DNA from: Pseudoneurospora amorphoporcata
Taxonomy: Eukaryota > Ascomycota > Sordariomycetes > Sordariales > Sordariaceae
Length of the DNA stretch: 64,000 nucleotides
Direction: 5' to 3'
NCBI GenBank assembly: GCA_033297205.1
Contig: MU859195.1
Coordinates: 34,037 to 98,036 of the forward strand
Position numbers and translations under genes: made by a program. Numbering within the stretch: the stretch's first letter is position 1; every line of letters begins with the position of its first letter. A model generated the notes under the pieces. It did no database searches. It was not told the DNA's origin and saw only the letters and a program-made list of their open reading frames with translations. Shown here piece by piece: positions 22,864 through 33,840 of the stretch.

Positions 22864-24428
22864 ATGCTCGCCCTTAGATCAATTGCCGCCCCTGCGCAGC
22901 GCCAGGCCTTCCGCGCCGCTCCCCGCGCCGTCTCGGTTTCTTTCCAGGTATGATAGCTACCACGCAGCAACACGGGATGGAAATAGGGCCATTCTCACTG
23001 CCCACTACCCTACCGTACCTGCGATCCCACGCTTGTGTTATGTGAGACATTGAAGGACCCAATCTAACTCGTTATCTTATGGTCTTACACAGAACCGTTT
23101 CTACTCTTCCCGCGTTGCCCAGTTCACCGGCCAGAAGGATGCCAGCGTAAGCCATCCTGCCCCCATTCCTCGACGAAAAGAAGGCTTTGCGACAGCCCAC
23201 GACGACAGGGTGTTTGGTCTGAAAACCACTCAGACCTAGTCGCAAAGTGCTGCTGTTTCGGACTACGGATAGACCGCTAAACGATTCAACAGGGCAAGTA
23301 CACTGTCTCCTTGATCGAGGGTGATGGCATTGGTCCCGAGATCGCCGTTGCCGTCAAGGACATCTTCGCTGCCGCTCAGGTTCGTCCAACGCCTCCACCT
23401 GCTTGCCTTCGATGTGAGCGTCAAACGCGTGGGCCGCTAACACTCAATACCAGACCCCCATTGCCTGGGAGCCCATCAGCGTCGACCCCATCCTCAAGGA
23501 TGGCAAGACCGCCATTCCTGATGCCGCCATTGAGAGCATCAAGCGCAACAAGATTGCCCTCAAGGGTCCCCTCGCTGTATGTTGGCCTCCTGGCTTCCAA
23601 ATCGCAAAGTTGTGATTCTGACTGAACTCTGTCTAGACTCCCATTGGCAAGGGCCACGTTTCCCTCAACCTGACCCTCCGTAGGACCTTCAACCTTTTCG
23701 CCAACCTCCGCCCTTGCCGCTCCGTTGCTGGCTTCAAGACCCCCTACGACGGCGTCGACACCGTCCTTATCCGTGAGAACACCGAGGGCGAGTACTCCGG
23801 CATTGAGCACGTCGTTGTCGATGGTGTCGTCCAGTCCATCAAGCTCATCACCCGCGAGGCTTCTGAGCGTGTCCTCCGCTACGCCTTCGAGCAGGCCCGC
23901 GCCATCAACCGCAAGAAGGTCCGCGTCGTCCACAAGGCCACCATCATGAAGATGTCCGATGGTCTCTTCCTCAACACCGCCCGCGAGGTCGCCAAGGACT
24001 TCCCCGATATCGAGTTCGATGCCGAGCTTCTCGACAACACCTGCCTCAAGATGACCACCGACCCCACCCCCTACAACGACAAGGTCCTCGTCATGCCCAA
24101 CCTCTACGGTGACATTCTCTCCGACATGTGCGCCGGTCTTATCGGTGGTCTCGGTCTCACCCCCTCCGGCAACATCGGTGATGAGTGCTCCATCTTCGAG
24201 GCTGTCCACGGCTCCGCCCCCGATATTGCTGGCAAGGGCCTTGCCAACCCCACCGCTCTCCTCCTCTCCTCCATGATGATGCTCCGTCACATGGGTCTCA
24301 ACGAGTATGCCGACAAGATTGAGAAGGCTGCTTTCGACACCCTCGCTGAGGGCAAGGTTCTCACTGGCGATCTTGGTGGCAAGGCCTCCACCAAGGATTA
24401 CACTTCCGCTATTATCGACAGGCTATGA
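22864..24428 (+). CDS. IDH2: NAD-dependent isocitrate dehydrogenase subunit 2, mitochondrial
   Basis: Catalytic subunit of the mitochondrial NAD-IDH, which converts isocitrate to 2-oxoglutarate, CO2 and NADH in the TCA cycle. It works as a hetero-oligomer with IDH1. Exons 22864-22947, 23093-23146, 23293-23379, 23454-23576 and 23637-24428 give 379 residues. Residues 1-40 are Arg/Ala/Ser-rich without acids, a typical mitochondrial presequence. Then come the isocitrate/isopropylmalate dehydrogenase landmarks: SLIEGDGIGPEIA, the substrate loop SLNLTLRRTFNLFANLRP, ENTEGEYSGIEH, VRVVHKATIMKMSDGLF, MPNLYGDILSDMCAGLIGG and EAVHGSAPDIAGKG. The five-exon structure is compact except intron 2 (23147-23292), which contains a nested hairpin. 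Codon bias is strong. It is divergent from sec5, sharing about 1 kb. Confidence 0.97.
23185..23247 (+). repeat. Nested hairpin inside IDH2 intron 2
   Basis: CTTTGCGAC (23185-23193) pairs perfectly with GTCGCAAAG (23239-23247). Inside lies a second hairpin, GGTCTGA (23216-23222) with TCAGACC (23230-23236) and a 7-nt loop. The structure sits wholly within the 146-nt intron and is absent from the mature mRNA. Confidence 0.7.
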
Positions 24429-27400
24429 TACCATAATGTTTCCTGTTCCTGTAATGCATTTTTTTGGCTAGTGGGGTTCCTGTAGTAGACTGTATCACAA
24501 CGATCTATTCCCTTTGTTTATAAGCCCAAATAACGGCGGTTGTTTTCGTTGAGACAGTTGAATTCTACAAAGGCGTTATTGGTCTCAATACTGATACTCT
24601 GATGCCCTTTCAAAATTGCTCTACGTTGTGTGCTTGGGAGGCTGGCCTGGGTGCCACCTTTTGGTCCCTTTACTTGTTATCCCTTGATTGCGCACAAGGT
24701 AAATGTGTCTATGGACCTCTGTGGATATGGCACATGTCTTGGTGGATCCCCTAAGGCCAGGCTGTTGTGTCGTTTCTGGACCTTCTTGTGGCCATGACAT
24801 GATTTAAAAGTTAACGCAAAGGGAGGCCTTGAAGCTAGCGCCAGCCTACCCTAACCTAAGGTGAAGCTGTTTGCGGCTGTATCGGGGTTGCTCGCAAGAA
24901 CTATAATTGTCATGTTCGACTCATGGTTACCCAGGTTGTTTTAATAGGCGATTCAGCCCCTTTCGAACAGAAATTGAGTCGTGAAACCGAGCGGCCGGCA
25001 GACATATTACATCAGCCATGTCACCTTCAGGTATCTACATGTTCATGGAGACAAGCTGCCAATGACCAAGTAACTGGCGGTGATGACACTACCACTTTAC
25101 CCCCACAGGTGGGCTGAACTTCCCGTCCTTACCCCTGGATGACACTTTGGTCTAATGCATGAGCCGGGAAGGGAATTGGGTCACTACGTGTCCCCTACTC
25201 CCTCCCGAGAACGACTCTGAAGTCATTTCCATCCGTCCATTTTCCCCACCTGGACTCTTGATACCTCATCCCTGCAGGTTAAGGAACCGGATATCGAGCC
25301 TCAGTTCTTTTTGAGTCTCGAACTCACAATGTTTCAGGGATGTTCCTCGTGGTTTTCATGCAAGACCTCCTACAAGCGTCCAGCTTCATGGAACACACTC
25401 GAGGGCAAAGACTTGGGACTGAGTGGCTGAATTCTAAGCATATGATGGAGATGACGGCGCCGAGTCAGTTTAGGCGGTTCCATCAACTTTCTAGTGTAGC
25501 TTCTTTTCTTCTAGCGGCTTTGTGGGAACCCTTATCGATGTGTTGTCGTTGCTTCCTCAATGCTGCGGCCACGAACCCACAATGTCCCGATGTGAGGCTC
25601 CTTCGTGCGGATTGTGGGGGACCTAATTGGTTCAGCTCTTTGTTGTCCACCACACATTTTATCCTCACCAATTAAAGATGGCTACTCCTTGTGTTTTAGG
25701 GTTATACACGGGCTTCCAAGCCAAAACTCTCAGGTATCGCCGGCAGACAGACTGTGTACACAGCCCCCCTGGAAAGTTCGTTAGCGCAGGACCTCACAAT
25801 ATACTCTTCGCAACTCAACTAACAATCCACCAATTTTCATGTAAGAACCGATGCGTTTTACCCGTTTCATGTACATTCCAAACATGGTTTGATTGTTGGC
25901 GTGGTACTTCGACAGACTTGACCTTCTCGAGTTTGGTCAGGGGGGTTCAACGCTGCAAGAGCTGGAAAAGCGCTGGAAATATTTCCCTCTGGGGTTTTGT
26001 CTGTAAAGTTCAAGCTCGCTGGTCTGAATCTCACTTTCTACCCTGGCTTTGCGACCATTTGAGCCAATCAGATCCTCCATATCGCACGTCTCTCCCCTGC
26101 TAAAAGCCGGAAGAAGTCCCACGCTAACAAACAAACCAGTATTGAACTGTAGAGTACCTATTTTTTTCAACGTTGGTAGCAGGTTCCTACGACGTTCTGG
26201 AATAGGGGCTCAGCACCGAGGAGAGGCCGGCGGCTCTTTCCACCAAACAATCCGGATGGTGCGGATAAAAGGGCAAATCATTTGTAGGTCATGAGGAAAC
26301 CGCCACCTCTCCTTCAACATAGACGCGAAGAGCGCGAATGCCAAGTTCACTGTTAACACATATATGGCGTAATATTACCCAATCCCTTTCCGCTTCGCAC
26401 ATTCAAAACTCAATGCTGACTTTCATGTTACAAACCCACGTCTCAAGGTTATGCCATCATCTGTCATCAGAATATCTGACACTTTGCGGTGGTCAACCAC
26501 CTAATGATCCTCAGCCTGACTAACGTAAACCGGCAAGTCGGATAATCGGCAACACCTCGTCTCGTGGTGGCCGCACATCACATCAGCGCATCATCCACAT
26601 ACTTTTGTCTCGGATGGCAAGCCATAATTCCCAAGAGAATACTGGACATCTCCGTGGAAGCGGCTATTCCCAAGTTACCATTTGACATCTGTCACGTTGT
26701 CTTGAAAGGGGTGGCAACAACAAGGTAGCCCCACCCTTCCGGCGAATTCGCAAGATCCGGTTTGGACGGGGTAGTGGAAGACTTCCAGAAGTCATGGAGG
26801 TTACCCGGGAATACACATCGGCCTTCGGTGAGGAATCACATTATTGTTTCAAATGTGCCCTAACTAGATTGTGATAGCAAAATATACATCAATAACTGGA
26901 CGCCTATGACTTGGGATCGCAGTATCAGCGGTATCTCACGAGAACCCGATGATTCTTATTCTGTATCATTCGAGTGCTATGCGCTCCTTCGCAACACCAA
27001 GCACCAAGGTCTCTGGCTCTCACTGTCTCACATCAAAACAAGTGTTCAAAGTCATAGAAGCTGCAAAATAAGCTCTGTGGCCAGACCAGCTCCAGCCCTT
27101 CTGTCTCCCCAGAGTGCACGCCCGCAACCCCTGAGCCCCAGAGTGTCTCCTCCTCGTCTGCCCCGACATCTCGATCTCTACGTACGGAACCCCACTCATT
27201 GACAGCGTTATACCCATCAACACCAGACCAAGGAATAATGCCAACGTCCTAGAGGCGATTGCAGGACACACAAGAAGCCACAGGATTCAGGAATAACCTA
27301 TCTTCTCTGGGAATTCCAGAAAATCCCAAGTACCGACCAGATAGGGTTCTGGTACTGTTGTGAGTTGCCGACATACGGCGGGGTGCGAGGCCCGATGTCC

Positions 27401-28049
27401 CACGCATGAAGATTGGAGCATTCGACAGTTGGACGGGATCAACGCACAAAAGAAGTCCCGAGACATTGGCCTGGTTTCCAAGCACAGCGGCCTTTGGACT
27501 TTCGAGGCGATGGCCCCCCGCGTGATAGCGCAAGAGTTGCCGGGATACCAGGGGTTTCGTGCACAGTATGCTGCTGCAAGCGCAGATGCAGGACGGCGTG
27601 GGTCCACGGCTTGCTAACAAATCGCTCATTAAACCACCCAATGCCCTTGTTTAGGGCCAGGTCCTCGCCCGTGATCCCCTCTTTTTCACGATCTGCTTCT
27701 TGAAGCTGTCTGCTATCAAGTTGCGCCCTAGAGTAAGGGCCCACAAGCCCTGTGATCGGCTCCGAATGGCTCCATGTCTAGTGACACGGCCTGTGGGACA
27801 CGGTCGGAACAGTTCAAGGAGCCGCTGCGAGTTGTTCTCCATGGCCCTTCTGCCTCCAACTATATAACTACTTCCCCCGTCTTCTGCTTCCCATCCTCAC
27901 CCCAAGCCAGCTTCATCTTCCGTTCTTCACAGCTTTCTCAAAGTATCCTATCTAGCAAACTTGCTTGCTCATCTAGTCGACGCCAACACATCTCCTTACA
28001 TACACATCCAAGACTTCTTTTAAGTCCTACACCATCCTCCTCCGAAACA
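24429..28049. other. 3.6-kb gene-free stretch after IDH2
   Basis: The first few hundred bases are IDH2 3' UTR; the last roughly 190 are the promoter and leader of the 75-residue gene. Between them many short open frames overlap on both strands (for example 25627-26103 and 27249-27744), but none shows a recognisable domain, a coherent splice pattern or codon bias like the neighbours. No tRNA or transposon remnant was seen. Confidence 0.55.
27861..27867 (+). promoter_or_regulatory. TATA box of the 75-residue gene
   Basis: TATATAA lies 189 bases upstream of the ATG at 28050 and is followed by a C/T-rich leader, a common arrangement at strongly expressed fungal promoters. Confidence 0.55.
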
Positions 28050-28339
28050 ATGTCTGGTTCCAAGGCTGCCGCTCCTCCCGCTCAGGATACTCGCATCAAG
28101 AGCATCCTTGAGCAGGGTGCCGTCAAGTTCGTCATTAAGACCAAGGACCAGAAGTGGCATTGCACCCTCCTCGACCGTGCTACTCAGTAAGCCCCCTTTG
28201 ACGATTTCTGGCAACGCCCATGGAACTTGATGCTGACCGTCACCACAGCGAGAAGAAAAAGGCTTCGAAGGGCGGCTCGTCGTCTGCGTCCATTTCCGGT
28301 TCTGAGTCCGGTAGCTCCGCCTCGGGCAGCGCGCACTAG
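28050..28339 (+). CDS. Small conserved-looking protein of 75 residues, function unknown
   Basis: Two exons, 28050-28186 and 28249-28339 (donor GTAAGC, branch CTGAC, acceptor CACAG), join in frame. I do not recognise the protein. Residues about 14-45 (TRIKSILEQGAVKFVIKTKD and WHCTLLDRATHEKKK) are non-repetitive and could fold into a small basic beta-rich domain. The tail from about 48 to 75 is a Ser/Gly low-complexity stretch. There is no signal peptide or membrane segment, so it is probably cytosolic or nuclear. The ATG follows AACA, a good fungal context. A TATA box and pyrimidine-rich leader upstream, C-ending codons in exon 1 and isolation in a gene-poor region suggest a well expressed, independently regulated gene. 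The reality of the gene rests on the clean splice and codon use. Confidence 0.75.
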
Positions 28340-29442
28340 GCGCTTGCTCACAACACCTTCCTTCAACTTCATACAATAACTGCGCAAGAGCCATCGAGAT
28401 CCCTCGGCAACACATACGTTTTCTCTCATCGCCGCCAGCCAGCACCTGTTTTTTCCCCAGAAACTGGTGAGGGGCTTATGCGGTCGGTGATGGAAGACTG
28501 AGTGCCTTATCACGCAGTATGCGCCATCCAACACTTCGAGCATACGGATATGGGAAGATAATCCATGTTTCGGCGACATGAACATCGATCATGTCACACC
28601 AGCATCTGCAGGAACACATCTGATTAGGTGTAGTTTGGCATCACCACAGCACCTTTGGGCTCAATCATTGTGCCGAGGCTTGGCCATCTCTGACTCTTGC
28701 ACTTTCACATTTATCTGGCTTAATATTTGGGAGGTCACATCACTTTTGGAGCGAAAAAAAAAGGCGGTCCTTGGACAGGGCTCGGCGTTATGAGTTTTTG
28801 GCTTTGCTTTTCAAATGATACCTGTTATTTCCTTTTTGTTGTATGTTACCTTTTGGCAAGGGAGTGGGCGAAACGAGAAGGTATTCGGCATCAAGCATCC
28901 ATTAACAGTTTTGCAAACTTGCAGGACACATCAGATGCCGCCATCCTTTGCGATACGACACGAAACAAGCCAAGCATTGACTGTATAACTGACATTCATT
29001 ACACCAAAAGATATTGGGCCTTTTCTCTCGCTGGATCTCGCAGAAATGCCATGTATAACATGGGACAAAGTGATGCGAATCGACTTTCCTTTCCGATGCC
29101 GAGCCTTCGCTATTGCACGACACATCAATAACGTCGATAAAAGTTGAATAACGTGTCCCAGTGTGTTTCACCCAGTCAGGCACGTTACTGTTCAAGAAGC
29201 AGCAGTCAATAATCTCCTGGATTTCACAACAGCGGGGATTATCCCATGAGAGTTTGTTGCTTCCAGTGGTGATTCGTTCAACCAACCTGCTGTGGATTTC
29301 GGGGGGTGGATCATGATGGATGATAGCGACCCTGAGCGGATCCCTGGAGGTGGTGGTCTATCCGCTTGTTCCGACCAATAAGTTACAAGTTACGCCATCT
29401 CACCGCGCCGGTGCCGAACCTCCGACGGCGAATCGCCAGAAA

Positions 29443-29477
29443 GGGAAATCGACGGTGAACTTGAGTTCCGATTTCCC
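29443..29477. repeat. Hairpin GGGAAATC/GATTTCCC
   Basis: GGGAAATC (29443-29450) pairs with GATTTCCC (29470-29477), and an inner GAAC/GTTC pairing gives a compact stem. A further palindrome, GGCGAATCGCC, lies just upstream at about 29427-29437. Confidence 0.55.
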
Positions 29478-30613
29478 GCTCCGGCTTTTGTCGGATTTGA
29501 TCCAACTGATCCACCATCGAATCTGCGAGTAGCAATGCTACGTATCCATTAGTACTGTACAGAATGCATGGCGCTAGCTTTTTCGTCGGGGATCCATTTG
29601 TGTGAAATGGATACCGGTTTCACTCGAGAAATTTGGTTTAACTCAACAGGTATAGCGCCAGGTATAACTGGCTTCTGACCAATGTGCTGGTGAGCTGATG
29701 CAGGTCGCAAGAGTTCTCGGGAACGACCCTATGACATGATTGGCTTTGAGTAAAACCAACTTTTCTGAGTGGAAGCGGTACACTGTAATAATATGGATCC
29801 CTATTGCGTATGGTTTAATAAAAAGCTTATCTTATGGTCAAGCGGGACTCCGCTGTGATGATGATACTGATTCAGCTAAGAAAGTGGATTCAACCAGGCG
29901 ACGGAGCCTCAGAGGCTCAGCGAGTTGTCGGCAAAAAACACCAGGAGAAAACCCGTATGGTTGCCAAACACGAAACCGCTGGCAATGGTTATAGAGAAGG
30001 CTTGAAATGGGACGTTAAACAAAACAAAACAGACCCCTGAGTGCCGAGACTTCGGGTACGGTACACAAATATGCACAAGATGCTTGGCTGCCGCAACGTT
30101 TGGAAGTGACGAGTCTGAACGACGGACGGCACACAAGGAAGCGATCCAGTACCAGTCATCATCCATGTCCAGATCTCTCCTCACTTCAGTTCTCTTGGCT
30201 TCGTCAACTATAAGGCATTCGTTGCCCATGAGGTCTCGCTCTGTTTCTGCCAAGCTATGCTACAAGCTCTGCGATCAGGGAAAGAATGGTTACACATTGC
30301 TTGGTGGTCTGTGGTCATAGACAGATTCAAGAAGTCGTGAGGAGCGAAAGCCCACTCGGGCTTATTTCGTCTCATATCGTAATGAGGCGACATCTGCCTT
30401 GCAGCACCGTGAGATAGGAGACACATAATGTCTTCGACGTACATATCTTTACACTACAAAGGCTACCTTATGCCTTAGAGAGGCTTGGCACCTCGAAAGA
30501 CCGCTGCGAGGAGTTCCATTATCACATGATAGCCATGTGCCTGAAGGGATCTTCATTCTTCAAAGTTCAAGGTGACAAGCAGTTCTTGGCCGTGTTGACC
30601 GATGGAACGCCAG

Positions 30614-30712
30614 GAACGTCCAGCGCTCGCGACAGAAAAGCTGAGACCTTTTGAACAGGGATGATCAGCGCAAAAGGGTCTCAGCGTTTTTGTCATCAGC
30701 GTCCGAGCGTTC
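30614..30712. repeat. Long imperfect inverted repeat
   Basis: The arms 30614-30653 and 30671-30712 are inverted copies with a few indels and mismatches around a 17-nt loop. The inner part AAAAGCTGAGACCTTTTG is nearly perfect, and both outer ends are GAACG. As RNA it would form one long hairpin. It lies about 1.8 kb from the nearest gene. Confidence 0.75.
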
Positions 30713-32420
30713 ACTTTCACGTTTTCTGGCGATATTACTGTACCGCTCTAACTGCCTGTTACGTAGTGGTCCTCCGCATTGGCCCCCAACTCCATCGAGG
30801 TAAGAATTCCACACCTTGACTTTTGCATGCTCCTGGATATTCTGAAGTCCCTACGTGCATGCGTCGAACGATCCTTTGCTTTCCATCCTTCAGTCGCCCT
30901 GTTGGTGAAGGATACCAATATCGAACTGTTTGTGTCCCATCCCTAGCACGTGGTTTCCCGGCGCTAAAGGGCTCCGTCTATCGGATCCGGCGGTCGGCGT
31001 AGCATTCCATCCGGATTCTTTGATTTATCTGATATATACACGCCAGCCAGCTTCCGAGCGACGAAAACCTTATCGGTGTTTTACCGGTGGTCAACATCAT
31101 AAAGAGTTGTTAGTACTGTAAATCGCAAAATCATTGAGTTCGGCAGGCAGAGTTGGGGTTTCCAGATGATGGGGAAAGGTCGAGGAAATCGTCTTCTCAT
31201 CGCCCCAAAAGATGAGGCTTCGTGATAATGGCGGAAAACGCGCCAGAGGGCTATTGTTGAAAGTTGGGAGGTTGGGTTGGACTTGAAACATTCAGAGCCC
31301 TGTAAAAGTCGAAACCGCCAACTGGAAGATCGCCTTCGGCACTTGATGCTGCGCTGTTCGTGGATCACTGGTTGGTTTCTGTGGGCTTGAGGCCCTTGCT
31401 TGATGAGATCCCGTGGCCAAATATTCAAGCCCTCGCTCGGTTAGAATAGAGCCCGCCCTCTCGCTTTGAGAGAAAAAGAATGCCTCAGCTCATCTCAAAA
31501 CTCTCGACACAGACGGTCAAGATGTGGCCCTTTTATGGGTGTGGTCTGGGTTGCGCCAACGCAACACCGCCTTGCTCCAAACAATGCACTGGTGCTTGAA
31601 CGGGGAGCGGGCGCTGTCCCCCACTGTCAAACAAGAACAGCGCTTCAAAGGGTCGGACCGTGATTGCTGCTTTCGATCACGACTTGATGACGGGACTCAA
31701 GGTAAACCCGCCGGCCAGCCCAGGCTTTCCTTGATTCACCCGAGCTTTTAACCAAGCCTTTCCCGCCTTTTGATCTTTCCCGTTCATCCATCTTCGTCCT
31801 CATCTTCCATATACCGTGACCCCGTCTCTGGGACTTGCGTGGTGACCCCAAGTTCGACTTCAAACATGCCGCTTCCTATAGCGGGACAAGGTGAGACGCG
31901 TTATTTTCCTTCGCTTGTCAATCTTCCTTGCTGTTTACACCTTGACATGCTCACGTGTTTGTGGGATGTCTACTATCCATATGCTCCATTTCGTCTCCTG
32001 TGCTCCCCCAGCTCCATTCAGACCCTTGTCCACCCCGCGAAAATTTGGTGGGCAACCCCGATGGTTGCATCACCAAAGACAATTCAACCCGCTGTTACTG
32101 GGCTCACCTGTTTGATTCCGACCCATCAGCGCGGGACTCGGCGAGAGTACCTACAGAACCCCTGGTGGCAAAATCATCCTTTACACTATTTGGGCGGCCA
32201 CGCAAGCTTTCCATCGTCGTGCGTTGTCTAGATGCTGCCTGGGACTCCATTTCAATTCAGTTATTTGACTTTACGCCTCTCTTCATCCCGTCCACTGTCG
32301 GCTGCCTCCTGACCTGTGCTGTTTCCTTTTTTGCCTCCATTTAGCCTTCAAGAACTGTTTCTCCCCCGACATGCCGCCATTCCGTTGTTGTTGAAGTTAT
32401 CCGTCTTTCCCACCGACCTG

Positions 32421-32427
32421 TATAAAA
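32421..32427 (+). promoter_or_regulatory. TATA box of the orphan membrane-anchored protein gene
   Basis: TATAAAA lies 130 bases upstream of the ATG at 32551, a suitable distance for a leader of about 100 nt. Confidence 0.55.
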
Positions 32428-32550
32428 CCGGGGGAGCTTGTTCATTCCCGATTAACATCTATTGATTTCTCCACTTTCTGCGATCGATATCTCATCATCC
32501 TCTCCCGCAACATCTTCTTCGAGCCCGTCCTTGGGCCAAACCATTCAAAG

Positions 32551-33840
32551 ATGCCGCCTATTAACCAAGCTGCTGCTCTCGCCTCAGTTGGCATTATTGC
32601 CGTATCGGTTGCCGCCGTAGCCGCAATAGCCATCTACGAGTCCCCCGAGGTGCGACGCCGCGTCAACGACCTCCGCCAACGCATCGCCCTTGCTTTCCAA
32701 GGCTGGGATGACGAATTCGATCACGATCCTCGCCGAAACCCCCACAGCCCCCGTTTCAATCGTCCCGAAGATGCACATGGATTCTATCAGTCTCGTGCCG
32801 AAGTCGGTGTTGACGCCGATGAGGAGACCAAACGGAGGCAACGAGAGGAACTGATGTACTGGAACGCCAAGCGTGCAGAGATGATGAGGGAAGCCGGCGG
32901 CGAATCTACTTCTACTACACACCGACCAACATCTACAACTACCCGCGTCTCGAGCTTTGACGATTTCCTTAGTGAGGATACGGCAGCCGGACCTGGGACA
33001 TTTGTTTACAACACGGGCGCCGATGTCAGGGGTACGGAAAATGATGCTCTTAGACGCCGTGGGACAGGCCGTGGTGCTGCCGCCCCTGCTGGTGTCCGTG
33101 GATTGACTGCTGCCATGGTTCTGGATCCCTTCAGTGACGAGTTTGGCATCGAACTTGACGAACGCATCAACATGGTCGACGAGGATACCCACCTGATGGC
33201 TCCCAGCCAAGACGAGATGGTGTCGGAGCATAGGTCAGACATCTACAACGCCACCCCGACCGGTCTTCAATCTCCTGTTTCCCGTACCCTTTCGCCGGAG
33301 CCTAGACTCACAGTCGTTGCCGTTGCTCCTCAGCCCGACATTTTGTTTGATTTCGACTCCCAATCACAGTCAGAAGCCCCCGTTACTGCATCGGAGGATA
33401 ACCACGAGCGATCCGGAGCCCCAACCCCAACTACGGCCCGCAGCACGACAGCCGACACTCTCGAGCGCGACTTGGATGAGGATGAGTACATGACTGCTGG
33501 GCAGGACGACCGTTCCACGGCTTATGCTTCTATCCAGGAGTGGGCCCAAAGCTCTTCTGGGAACCCCGGCTTTTACTCGCCTTTGCCTGTCACCCCGACC
33601 GAGCCCATGTCTGAAGCTGAGATGGTTAGTGAGGGACAGCTCACGCCTGCGGACACCCTGTCGGTAGCGGACTCTGGAGAGCACATCGAGAGCTTTGACG
33701 CCGCCTCTTCTAGGGCTGGCGAGGATTTTGATGAGTTGAGCGACAGCGATGATGGGATTGCCACGCCTGGCAGTTGGTCCGATGTTGGCAGTGTCATCAG
33801 CGAGACTGATGAGATTGGCCGTCAGCCACAGCACGCTTAA
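32551..33840 (+). CDS. Membrane-anchored acidic protein, 429 residues, unknown function
   Basis: A single uninterrupted frame encodes a protein I do not recognise. Residues about 7-30 form one hydrophobic helix (ALASVGIIAVSVAAVAAIAI), immediately followed by a basic amphipathic stretch (SPEVRRRVNDLRQRIALAFQ). This is a signal-anchor arrangement with the bulk probably on the cytosolic side. A second charged helix (about 91-117, EETKRRQREELMYWNAKRAE) follows. The remaining 300 residues are acidic, Ser/Thr/Pro-rich and apparently disordered, with repeated LTPADTLS-like and SDSDDG clusters that suit phosphorylation. The start is supported by an upstream TATA box and AAAGATG context. No catalytic motif is visible. 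It could be a lineage-specific membrane-bound scaffold; that is a guess. Confidence 0.75.
   Translation: MPPINQAAALASVGIIAVSVAAVAAIAIYESPEVRRRVNDLRQRIALAFQGWDDEFDHDPRRNPHSPRFNRPEDAHGFYQSRAEVGVDADEETKRRQREELMYWNAKRAEMMREAGGESTSTTHRPTSTTTRVSSFDDFLSEDTAAGPGTFVYNTGADVRGTENDALRRRGTGRGAAAPAGVRGLTAAMVLDPFSDEFGIELDERINMVDEDTHLMAPSQDEMVSEHRSDIYNATPTGLQSPVSRTLSPEPRLTVVAVAPQPDILFDFDSQSQSEAPVTASEDNHERSGAPTPTTARSTTADTLERDLDEDEYMTAGQDDRSTAYASIQEWAQSSSGNPGFYSPLPVTPTEPMSEAEMVSEGQLTPADTLSVADSGEHIESFDAASSRAGEDFDELSDSDDGIATPGSWSDVGSVISETDEIGRQPQHA

Larger units (their letters stand above)
28340..32550. other. 4.2-kb gene-free stretch with inverted repeats
   Basis: The left end is the 3' UTR of the 75-residue gene; the right end is the promoter of the next gene. 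Open frames such as 28727-29131 (+), 28902-29285 (-, 127 residues, Cys-rich) and 31770-32231 (+) have no recognisable family and I do not call them genes. The stretch holds several hairpins, the strongest at 30614-30712, with smaller ones at 29443-29477 and 29592-29612. Confidence 0.55.

Noticed and set aside
23421..24290. 289-residue open frame antisense to IDH2
   Set aside because: Same codon-bias artefact; composition is Gly/Val/Leu/Asp-rich with no recognisable domain.
27249..27744. Overlapping open frames around 27.2-27.7 kb
   Set aside because: Several 85-130-residue frames on both strands share the same bases, and none carries a recognisable motif.
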